Source: an uncultured Duncaniella sp. (GTDB taxonomy: Bacteria > Bacteroidota > Bacteroidia > Bacteroidales > Muribaculaceae). Taken from it: DNA of 9,215 nucleotides. The stretch spans positions 1 through 9,215 of the forward strand of contig NZ_CAJTMT010000051.1 in NCBI RefSeq assembly GCF_910577345.1. Reading direction: 5' to 3'. The notes under the pieces are model-generated. The model worked only from the letters and a program-made list of their open reading frames with translations, ran no database searches and was not told the DNA's origin. Made by a program: the position numbers and the translations under genes. Positions 1 through 6,897 of the stretch are shown here, piece by piece; positions within the stretch are counted from its first letter, which is position 1; every line of letters starts with the position of its first letter.

Positions 1-540
1 GATTCTGATACATAAGACATTCAAGGGGTTGGCGGAACGTGGCAAATGTTCAATGGGATGGTTCTTCGGTTTCAAGCTACACCTGATAATAAATGATCGC
101 GGCGAGATTCTGAACTTCATGTTCACACCCGGCAATGTCGATGACCGCGAGCCATTGTACTCGGAGTCTTTCATTGAGAATGTCAAAGGTAAACTCTGTG
201 GTGACAAGGGATATATAGGCAAACAACTCTTTGAGTTCCTGTTCATGAACGGAATACAGCTTGTGACAAAAGTCAAGAGCAATATGAGAAATTCGCTTAT
301 GTCTGTCGCTGACAAGATTATGCTGCGGAAACGCGCTCTTGTAGAGTCTGTCAATGACGAGCTGAAGAATATCGCTCAAATAGAACACTCAAGGCATCGG
401 TCGTTCACAAACTTCATTACCAACGCCTTGAGTGCTATTGCGGCTTACTGTTTCTTTCCTAAGAAACCATCTATTTCTTTGGATTTCGTTTTCGACAATC
501 AGCTAACTTTGTTCTGATTGCTTATATCGAACTCACGTTA
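1..540 (+). mobile_element. IS982-like insertion sequence, right-hand part
   Basis: The transposase remnant implies an insertion sequence whose left end lies outside the window. IS982 elements carry one transposase gene that nearly fills the element, so the right terminus should fall shortly after the stop codon at 517. The stretch around 520-540 (TTATATCGAACTCACGTT) is the best candidate for the right inverted repeat, because the sequence turns AT-rich and unstructured beyond it. The left repeat and the target duplication cannot be seen, so the exact boundary is a guess. Confidence 0.5.
2..517 (+). CDS. IS982-family transposase, C-terminal part (5' end outside window)
   Basis: The frame is already open at the left edge, so 171 residues of the C-terminal part of a DDE transposase are visible; the family is usually about 290-300 aa, so the first 40% and the first catalytic Asp are missing. 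The stretch KGLAERGKCSMGWFFGFKLH, the GDKGYIG motif (second catalytic Asp, visible residue 68), the VESVNDELKN segment (probable catalytic Glu, residue 116) and the QIEHSRHRS block are characteristic of IS982 transposases. It ends in PKKPSI followed by a short tail, as family members do. No frameshift or internal stop is seen in the visible part. A TTG at 29 could be taken for a start, but the homology continues upstream of it, so it is not the true start. The enzyme cuts and joins IS ends in the cell's own DNA. Whether the copy is intact depends on sequence to the left. Family assignment is from remembered motifs, not a search. Confidence 0.9.
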   Translation: MLIHKTFKGLAERGKCSMGWFFGFKLHLIINDRGEILNFMFTPGNVDDREPLYSESFIENVKGKLCGDKGYIGKQLFEFLFMNGIQLVTKVKSNMRNSLMSVADKIMLRKRALVESVNDELKNIAQIEHSRHRSFTNFITNALSAIAAYCFFPKKPSISLDFVFDNQLTLF

Positions 541-602
541 TTTATGGTAAAAGTTATATGAGTTAATTCAATTGCTAAATAATGTTAAGATATATAGAGC
601 AT

Positions 603-633
603 TTTGAAATATCGAAAAATACCACTACCTTGC
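603..633 (+). promoter_or_regulatory. Candidate Bacteroidota promoter for the lipoprotein/protease unit
   Basis: TTTG at 603-606 (-33 element) is followed after 19 nt by TACCTTGC at 626-633, a near match to the -7 element TAnnTTTG with one T missing. The 19-nt spacing suits primary sigma factor promoters of Bacteroides. Transcription would begin near 640 and leave a leader of about 65 nt before the ATG at 707. The rest of the gap 541-706 is AT-rich and shows no other gene. The imperfect -7 box keeps this tentative. Confidence 0.4.
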
Positions 634-706
634 AGCTAAATATTAAGGTGAAAAGGTAAATCTATTACCATTGTTATATTTTTTAATTATTTAATTCAGA
701 AAAAAC

Positions 707-1360
707 ATGAAAACGCGATTATTGACTTTGATGTCAGCGCTGTTTGCGCTGATGGTGATTACTACGTCATGTGAAAGTGATGATGGACCTGCGGAAAATC
801 AGTATTATTGGTTTGGCCATGAAAAAGTAGCCATACAAGAAGTGAAGGGCAAATATCGGATTGCTTTCCATTCTGTTGATAAGGAGAAAATAACCTCCGA
901 ACTCGCAAAACATGGCTTGTCGCTTGTAGATGTTGAAACAGGGATAAGTTATACGTCCGAAGGTGTTACAGAGGAAGCAAAAAAACTATTCAAAGATTAC
1001 CTGACTGCCACGGTAAATGGAGATTATGATAAGATAAAGGGTATTAAGCCATATACATTCAGTTTACTTCCATACTACACTTTGATAGAAGATGGTCGGG
1101 AATTGATTCCTTATATGACTTTTGATGTAAAATTAAAGGACGGTGTGACTCAGGAGCAGCTCGAAACCTTGGCAACTACTAACAACGTGATTTTGGTAGA
1201 AAAATCTGCATTTCTTGATGGGTGGTATACTTTGGCGTGTACCAATGATTCAAAATGTAATCCTGTCGAGATGGCAAACCTTTTCTATAAAAGTGGCCTG
1301 TGTGAATACTCCCAACCATCCTTTGGTGGCCTCGGAGAATTGCATGGAATACTCAGATAG
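707..1360 (+). CDS. Free-standing S8-protease propeptide-like lipoprotein
   Basis: A 217-aa predicted lipoprotein: basic start MKTR, hydrophobic core to about residue 19, then TTSC with the lipidated Cys at 22. The following ESDD resembles the acidic Bacteroidota lipoprotein export signal, so a surface position is likely. Residues 33-206 match the pro-region of the protease encoded just downstream. Residues 141-206 align without gaps to protease residues 156-221, with 30 of 66 identical by hand count, including VKLKD, NNV, the W-x-x-L-x-C pattern and EMANLF...SG...EY.P. No Asp, His or Ser motif of a subtilase follows; the protein stops 11 residues after the pro-region. It lies 34 nt before the protease start and is probably co-transcribed. 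It may be an inhibitor or folding partner of the protease, or a shortened duplicate of a protease gene. Its own signal peptide and uninterrupted frame favour a working protein, but no function is proven. Confidence 0.85.
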   Translation: MKTRLLTLMSALFALMVITTSCESDDGPAENQYYWFGHEKVAIQEVKGKYRIAFHSVDKEKITSELAKHGLSLVDVETGISYTSEGVTEEAKKLFKDYLTATVNGDYDKIKGIKPYTFSLLPYYTLIEDGRELIPYMTFDVKLKDGVTQEQLETLATTNNVILVEKSAFLDGWYTLACTNDSKCNPVEMANLFYKSGLCEYSQPSFGGLGELHGILR

Positions 1361-1394
1361 GTGATATTTTGTATAACTTGAAGTAAAATTGCAA

Positions 1395-3308
1395 ATGGAA
1401 AATTATAAAAAAATATATATAGTTCTCTTGGTAATGATAAATATTATTGCCGGAGGATGTAGTTCTTCTTTATTGGATGAACCCTATGAGGAACATAATT
1501 CATTGTCACGGTCATTGGATGAGACTGTTTTATCTCCATCAGATACAACAGATTATTTTTGGCTTGAAAATGAAAAGAAATTTCTTCAAAAAGTTGAGGG
1601 AAAGCATGTTGTGATATATAATCCATCCAAAATTGGGATTCTACATGAGAAAATAAATGGAAGCAGTATAAGCCTTCAAAGTATTGGAAATGCTACTGTA
1701 TTTAATGCTCAGGAGAATCTTTTAGCTGCTAATTTTAAGGTTGCAATTATTCAGGGAGACGATGAAGATATTGCTCCAATTTTATCTGATTCATATTATT
1801 CAGCTCCATATTATAGAATGACCAACGGAAAAGAAGTTGGATTAAATAACCGGTTTTATGTGAAGTTGAAAGATGATGCGGATTTTGAGCTTTTGAATGA
1901 TTTTGCTGTAAGAAATAATGTGGACATAATCTGTAAAGATGAATATTTAGAAAAATGGTTTGATTTGTCCTGTTCGAAGTATTCTAAAGGCAATGCTTTG
2001 GAAATGGCTAATTTGTTTCAAGAAAGTGGTATGTTCGAGTATGCCTGTCCTGATTTAATAGGGGCATGTATTTTTGGGTGTATTGATGAACCTTTGTTTT
2101 TATCAGGTGATTTATGGCATCTTGATAAAATTAATTATTGCAATTCAAAGGACATAATATCCGAGGGCTCGTCAGATGTGATTGTTGCCGTAATAGATAC
2201 TGGAGTGGATATTTATCATAGGGATTTTGACGAAAATCTTTTATCTGGTTGGGATGCGTTTACTCAAACTGCTCCAAATAGGGTTTGGCATTCTCATGGA
2301 ACAATGGTCACGGGGTTTATTGGGGCGGTACCGAATAATAATCAGGATGTTGCCGGTGTTGGATACGGAACAAAAATTCTCCCTATTAGTATTGGTGGAG
2401 GTAACACTGAGGCATATACTCCAACTGTCGAAGTTGTAGAAAGAGCATTCAATTATGCTATAAATAATGGAGTAAAAGTAATTAACTGCTCTTGGAGTTT
2501 TGATAATCCCAAAATTGGTGATATCGTAAGGAAAGCATTGGATAACGATTGTGTCGTAGTGTTTTCTGCAGGTAATGAGAATGGTAAAGTTGGTTATCCT
2601 GCTAATTCAGATTCAAGAGTACTTGTTGTCGGTGCCATTAATAAAGATGGAGAAAGAGCATCATTTAGTAATTATGGTAGCTGTTTAGATGTTGTTGCAC
2701 CAGGAGAAGATGTGTATTGCCTTTATCCTGGTAGTGGTACAATAAAAAGTTCGGGAACTTCATTTGCCGCTCCGCAAGTAGCTGGTCTTGCCGCCATGAT
2801 TCTCTCAAAATATCCAGAGCTAAAGCCTTCAGAAGTAATATATCGAATAGAAAAAACGGCATCGAAAATTGGACCTTATCGCTATAGGTATCAACATTCT
2901 CAGTCGTTTGCAACTCGGAATGATGAAATGGGATATGGTCTTATTAATATGTATGCTGCTCTTGCTCCTAAAATACCTTATTTAGTAACTATCAAGATTA
3001 AAAATTTGTCATCTTATATGACAATGACGGCATTCCGTTTTGATATCTGTAATACTAATTACCAAGAACTTCACGAGTTTGTGATTGAAAATAAATTCGG
3101 AGTATTGAATTATGGTGAGGAGTATATAGCATATGTAGATTTGCCCCCGGGTAAATATATAGGTGAAGCAGTCGCTGAGTCAGTCGGAGGTATTGAGGGT
3201 GATTGTGAGTTTGAGAATATAAAGGGAGGTACTATTACATTCGAGTTTACTGGATCTACTTTGGACAAGCTTGATTGGTCTACTGCTGTATTTGAACCGG
3301 CAAGGTGA
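1395..3308 (+). CDS. Lipid-anchored subtilisin-family (S8) serine protease precursor
   Basis: Predicted peptidase of 637 aa. I chose the ATG at 1395 over an in-frame TTG two codons earlier because it starts directly at the MENYKK signal-peptide head. The hydrophobic segment ends in IIAGGC, with Cys22 the likely lipid site. Residues ~54-221 form a pro-region shared with the preceding gene product. The mature enzyme probably begins near the DEPLF segment (about 231) before the DLWHLDKIN motif. The S8 triad is complete: Asp268 in VIDTGVD, His301 in HGTMVTG, Ser456 in GTSFAAPQVAG, with oxyanion Asn394 in SAGNENG. The catalytic domain ends near 524. Residues ~528-637 form a beta-rich C-terminal domain I do not recognise. 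Extra cysteines cluster around the pro-mature junction (218, 225, 229). The enzyme should cleave proteins at the cell envelope or surface; its substrate is unknown. GC content is visibly lower than in the susCD genes, suggesting a different history. Confidence 0.93.
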   Translation: MENYKKIYIVLLVMINIIAGGCSSSLLDEPYEEHNSLSRSLDETVLSPSDTTDYFWLENEKKFLQKVEGKHVVIYNPSKIGILHEKINGSSISLQSIGNATVFNAQENLLAANFKVAIIQGDDEDIAPILSDSYYSAPYYRMTNGKEVGLNNRFYVKLKDDADFELLNDFAVRNNVDIICKDEYLEKWFDLSCSKYSKGNALEMANLFQESGMFEYACPDLIGACIFGCIDEPLFLSGDLWHLDKINYCNSKDIISEGSSDVIVAVIDTGVDIYHRDFDENLLSGWDAFTQTAPNRVWHSHGTMVTGFIGAVPNNNQDVAGVGYGTKILPISIGGGNTEAYTPTVEVVERAFNYAINNGVKVINCSWSFDNPKIGDIVRKALDNDCVVVFSAGNENGKVGYPANSDSRVLVVGAINKDGERASFSNYGSCLDVVAPGEDVYCLYPGSGTIKSSGTSFAAPQVAGLAAMILSKYPELKPSEVIYRIEKTASKIGPYRYRYQHSQSFATRNDEMGYGLINMYAALAPKIPYLVTIKIKNLSSYMTMTAFRFDICNTNYQELHEFVIENKFGVLNYGEEYIAYVDLPPGKYIGEAVAESVGGIEGDCEFENIKGGTITFEFTGSTLDKLDWSTAVFEPAR

Positions 3309-3334
3309 TTTTCATCCGAAGTAATTGATTCAGG

Positions 3335-3370
3335 TAAAATCGGTTCCATACTAATATGGAACCGATTTTA
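3335..3370. terminator. Perfect 16-bp hairpin, intrinsic terminator of the protease unit
   Basis: TAAAATCGGTTCCATA (3335-3350) and its exact reverse complement (3355-3370) flank a CTAA loop, 26 nt after the protease stop codon. The stem ends in a run of A on one side and TTTTA on the other, so it could act in both directions, although the T run after the stem is weak (TTG). It should isolate the protease unit from the downstream susCD operon. Confidence 0.8.
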
Positions 3371-3613
3371 TTGTAACTTCGAGGTGTTTGATGGTGTTAT
3401 ATTTGAATGATGGATTGGCGTGTCGGAGGTTGGGCTTATTGTATTACATACATAGTTGGTTAGTGTGTTTCTCGGTGTGGAATGTTCGTTGGGGTGCAGG
3501 ATGATAAAGGCTCGGATTTATGCCTTATTTGGCTAAAATATGGCAAATTTCTTGCGGAAAGAGAAAAAAATGAGGCTTATTGTATGTTTAGGGTAATAAA
3601 AATTTACTAAAAA
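3371..3613. other. Intergenic stretch with no recognisable gene
   Basis: About 240 nt between the terminator and the susC promoter. No reading frame of useful length, RNA gene or clear inverted repeat is visible. It is T/G-rich on the + strand in its first half and becomes A/T-rich toward 3600. The composition change toward the GC-richer susC gene happens after this stretch. Confidence 0.6.
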
Positions 3614-3647
3614 TTTGTTATTCTACGAAAATTATTGTTTACCTTTG
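3614..3647 (+). promoter_or_regulatory. Bacteroidota promoter of the susC-susD operon
   Basis: TACCTTTG at 3640-3647 is an exact match to the -7 consensus TAnnTTTG. A TTTG at 3614-3617, 22 nt upstream, can serve as the -33 element; the spacing is slightly longer than the usual 19-21 nt. Transcription would start near 3654, giving a leader of roughly 135 nt before the susC ATG. This is the best promoter match in the window. Confidence 0.7.
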
Positions 3648-3679
3648 CCTACATCTTATTGTAGATAATCTATACCATT

Positions 3680-3741
3680 ATTATTACGTCCTCGCCTCAA
3701 TTATTACGTTTCAGCATAGCATCATCAATAACGTTGTTACG
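3680..3741 (+). repeat. Direct repeats ATTATTACGT in the susC leader
   Basis: The 10-mer ATTATTACGT occurs at 3680-3689 and again at 3700-3709, exactly 20 nt apart from start to start (about two helical turns). A related TTGTTACG occurs at 3734-3741. All lie in the predicted 5' leader between the promoter and the start codon. They could be a protein-binding site or a leader RNA element, or chance in AT-rich sequence. Confidence 0.45.
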
Positions 3742-3789
3742 CAAACCGATAATTATTATAATCATTTAAATACCACTCATTATTGCATC

Positions 3790-6700
3790 ATGGAAAACAG
3801 AAAGATGTTAAAGGATGTTAATCAGAAAGGGGTAAAAAGCCTCGGCCGATACCTTCTGACTCTGATTATCGCAGTGATGACCCTTGCGGCCACTGCTCAG
3901 ACCAAGTCCGTAACCGGCACGGTGACAGATGAAACCGGCGAACCGGTAATCGGTGCCAACGTAGCGGTTCAAGGCACCACGATGGGCACAGTGACCGACA
4001 TTGACGGTAACTTCGCCCTCAACAACATTGCCAACAATGCCGTCCTCTCCATCAGCTATGTAGGCTATGTGACCGAGGAGGTCTCCGTGGCGGGAAAAAG
4101 CGTTATCAATGTAACCCTCAAGGAGAACCGTGAAGTTCTCGACGAAGTCGTCGTCATCGGCTACGGCACCGTGAAGCGTAGAGACCTGACAGGTGCTGTC
4201 GCTTCGATGAAAAACTCAGACGTGGTCGTCGCTCCTACCAACAACGTCATGGAAGCCCTTCAGGGCAAGGTTGCCGGTATGGACATCACCAAGGCCAGCG
4301 GTGAGACAGGCGCGGGAGTGAATATCCTGCTCCGTGGTTCGCGCTCCATCTACGGCAGCAACGAACCCCTCTTCATCATCGACGGTATGCCCGGCAGCTA
4401 CAATCAGGTCAACCCCAGTGACATTGAGTCGATTGACATCCTCAAGGATGCATCATCCACGGCAATCTACGGTTCAGCCGGTGCCAACGGCGTTGTCATC
4501 ATCACTACCAAACGCGGTACCGAAGGCAAGGCCGTCGTTAACTTCGACGCCTACTATGGTTTCAGTGGAGATGTGAATTTCAAGCACGGTATGGTTGGCG
4601 ACGAATGGGTCAACTACCAGCGTGAGGCCTATAAGTACAACAACGGCACTTATCCCGCCGACATGGCCACTATTTTCGGCAATCCCATCTACACCGAAGC
4701 CTACAATGAGGGCAAATGGATTGACTGGGTTGACCTTGCTTCGGGCCATCGTGCAACTTCACAGAAATATGCTCTTTCTGTAAGCGGCGGCACCAAGCAG
4801 ACACGCATATTCGCATCGACCTCCTATTCCCGTGAGGAGGGTCTGCTCAAAAACGATGAGCGCGACCTCTACTCGCTTCGCCTCAACATCGATCAGGAAA
4901 TCAATAAGTATGCCACTATCGGTTTCACCAGCAACCTTACTTATTCAGACCACGACCGTGGTGTGAAGAACACTTTCACCAAGTCGCTCACGGCCTTCCC
5001 GCTCGGCGATGCCTATGACGCAGAAGGCAATCTTCAGGATGAGTTCATCAACAGCCAGTTCTCACCGCTCGGCGACTTCATCGCCGACCAGTATGCCTAT
5101 AATATCAAGTCGACCTACATCAATTCAATCGGCTATCTCGAAATCAACCCTTTCAAGGGACTTAAATTCCGTTCGCAGATAAATACCACCCTCTCCAACA
5201 GCCGTCAGGGCAACTACTGGGGTGCGAAAGCCAATGCAAATCCTCCTTCTTATTCAAAATCTCCCTACGCACAGAAAACCCACTCAAACGGCTGGTCATA
5301 CACCTGGGAAAATATTCTCTCGTATAACGCCGACATCAAGGACCACTCTTTCGGCGCACAGTTCATCACATCCTACAACAAGAACACAAGCGAGGGCACA
5401 ATTGCCGGCAGCGGCGGTTTCCTCGTCGACACCTGGCAGTACCACCGCCTGATGTCGGGTACTGAAGCCCTCCATGTGGAGTCAAGCTATGCACGCGACC
5501 AGAAGATGTCATACGCCTTCCGTATCAACTATAACTACAAGGGTCGCTATCTCCTCAACGTCTCTACCCGTTGGGACGGCGTGAGCTGGTTCTCCGAGGG
5601 TCATAAGTGGGATGCCTTCCCTGCAGCCGCAGCTGCATGGCGCTTCTCTGAGGAAAGCTTCATGGCCGACACCCGCAACTGGCTCGACAATGCCAAACTC
5701 CGTGTCAGCTATGGTATCACAGGTAATGCCGGTGGTATCGGTGCATACGGAACTAACGGCCAGGCCTACATCTTCTCTTCAGCAGGTGTAACTGTCGGTG
5801 ACCAGGCCGTACCTTTCGTTCAGTATTCAGGCACAGTTCCCAGCTATGGACTTGGATGGGAGAAATCCTACAACTGGAACATCGGTCTTGACTTCGGAGT
5901 CCTCAATGGCCGCATTGACGGATCTGTGGAATGGTTCAAGACAACAACCAAGGGTCTTCTCTACAAGCGTACCGTCCCCATCACTTCCGGTCTGACCGGT
6001 TGGGGCTCTCCCCTCGGTCAGTGGCAGAATCTTGCCGAAACCGAGAACCACGGTGTCGAAATCACCCTCAATACCCGCAATATCGTCACAAAGGACTTCA
6101 CTTGGAGTTCGACCCTTACCGCCACATGGAACAAGGAAAAGATTGTGTCACTCCCCGACGGTGACCTTATCGGTGAGAGCCTCTTCGAAGGCCACCCCAT
6201 CAAGTCAATCTACGGTTGGAAATATGACCGCCTGTGGCGCACCACCGATGATGCCGAACTCATGAAAAAATATAATGTCGAGCCCGGTTTCATCAAGATT
6301 CATACTGTCCCCAAGGTTACAAATACAGAAACCGGTGAAACTGACAACGGTGTGCACCCCTACGGAAATGATGACCGTCAGATTCTCGGCCATACCAATC
6401 CCAACTGGATTGTCGGTTTCAACAACTCCTTCCGTTACCGTGACTTCGATCTCTCGGTGTTCATGATGGGACGCTTCGGCCAGACCATCCAGAGTGATCT
6501 TCTCGGTTACTATACTGCCGCCAACTCTGTCACAACCAACCAGATTTCAGGTGCTGACTATTGGACCGAGGATAACCAGAATGCCTACTACCCCCGCCCC
6601 GGCACCAACAGCAAGCAGACCACCGTCATGCCTTCGCTCCGCATAGCCGACGGCTCTTTCGTCAAGGTCAAGAACATCACCCTCGGCTACACTGTCCCCG

Positions 6701-6873
6701 CTAAGTGGACAAGAAAGGCAATGATTGAGCGTCTGCGCATCTACGGTACCGCTTACAATCCCTGGATTATTGTCAACGACAGCAAGCTCAAGGGCACCGA
6801 CCCCGAAATGGGCGGCGCTGACAACTTCCCGACCTACAAGCAGTATGTCTTCGGTATCAACCTTACATTCTAA
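3790..6873 (+). CDS. susC: SusC/RagA-type TonB-dependent outer-membrane transporter
   Basis: A 1027-aa SusC-like protein, a normal length for the family. After a long n-region comes a signal peptide core (LLTLIIAVMTLAATAQ) with cleavage near residue 36. Residues ~38-112 are the carboxypeptidase-regulatory-like beta-sandwich that SusC proteins carry at the N-terminus. The EVLDEVVVIGYG segment (115-126) is the conserved stretch containing the TonB box. The plug follows to about 242 with LFIIDGMPG (194-202) and the ILKDASSTAIYGSAGANG block. The rest is the 22-strand barrel, ending in an aromatic residue (GINLTF), as barrel proteins do. There is no secretin/TonB N-terminal signalling domain, so no trans-envelope sigma signalling is expected. 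It would import an oligomeric ligand with energy from TonB, working with the SusD lid encoded 24 nt downstream. The symbol denotes the family; the starch specificity of true SusC cannot be assumed. Substrate unknown. Confidence 0.96.
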   Translation: MENRKMLKDVNQKGVKSLGRYLLTLIIAVMTLAATAQTKSVTGTVTDETGEPVIGANVAVQGTTMGTVTDIDGNFALNNIANNAVLSISYVGYVTEEVSVAGKSVINVTLKENREVLDEVVVIGYGTVKRRDLTGAVASMKNSDVVVAPTNNVMEALQGKVAGMDITKASGETGAGVNILLRGSRSIYGSNEPLFIIDGMPGSYNQVNPSDIESIDILKDASSTAIYGSAGANGVVIITTKRGTEGKAVVNFDAYYGFSGDVNFKHGMVGDEWVNYQREAYKYNNGTYPADMATIFGNPIYTEAYNEGKWIDWVDLASGHRATSQKYALSVSGGTKQTRIFASTSYSREEGLLKNDERDLYSLRLNIDQEINKYATIGFTSNLTYSDHDRGVKNTFTKSLTAFPLGDAYDAEGNLQDEFINSQFSPLGDFIADQYAYNIKSTYINSIGYLEINPFKGLKFRSQINTTLSNSRQGNYWGAKANANPPSYSKSPYAQKTHSNGWSYTWENILSYNADIKDHSFGAQFITSYNKNTSEGTIAGSGGFLVDTWQYHRLMSGTEALHVESSYARDQKMSYAFRINYNYKGRYLLNVSTRWDGVSWFSEGHKWDAFPAAAAAWRFSEESFMADTRNWLDNAKLRVSYGITGNAGGIGAYGTNGQAYIFSSAGVTVGDQAVPFVQYSGTVPSYGLGWEKSYNWNIGLDFGVLNGRIDGSVEWFKTTTKGLLYKRTVPITSGLTGWGSPLGQWQNLAETENHGVEITLNTRNIVTKDFTWSSTLTATWNKEKIVSLPDGDLIGESLFEGHPIKSIYGWKYDRLWRTTDDAELMKKYNVEPGFIKIHTVPKVTNTETGETDNGVHPYGNDDRQILGHTNPNWIVGFNNSFRYRDFDLSVFMMGRFGQTIQSDLLGYYTAANSVTTNQISGADYWTEDNQNAYYPRPGTNSKQTTVMPSLRIADGSFVKVKNITLGYTVPAKWTRKAMIERLRIYGTAYNPWIIVNDSKLKGTDPEMGGADNFPTYKQYVFGINLTF

Positions 6874-6897
6874 TCCCTAATAAAGACAAGACAAATC

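Noticed and set aside
77..388. 103-codon minus-strand frame opposite the transposase
   Set aside because: Overlaps a clearly conserved transposase and has no family features of its own.
1389..1394. TTG as start of the protease
   Set aside because: The ATG two codons downstream gives a normal lipoprotein signal peptide, and ATG is the commoner start; neither has a clear ribosome-binding sequence.
3433..3585. Direct repeat GGCTTATTGTAT at 3433-3444 and 3574-3585
   Set aside because: A 12-mer repeated once is expected a few times by chance in a window of this length; the copies lie in featureless sequence.
3790..4200. Trans-envelope signalling SusC with sigma/anti-sigma control
   Set aside because: The N-terminus holds only a signal peptide, the carboxypeptidase-like domain and the TonB box; no signalling domain is present and no sigma or anti-sigma gene is nearby.
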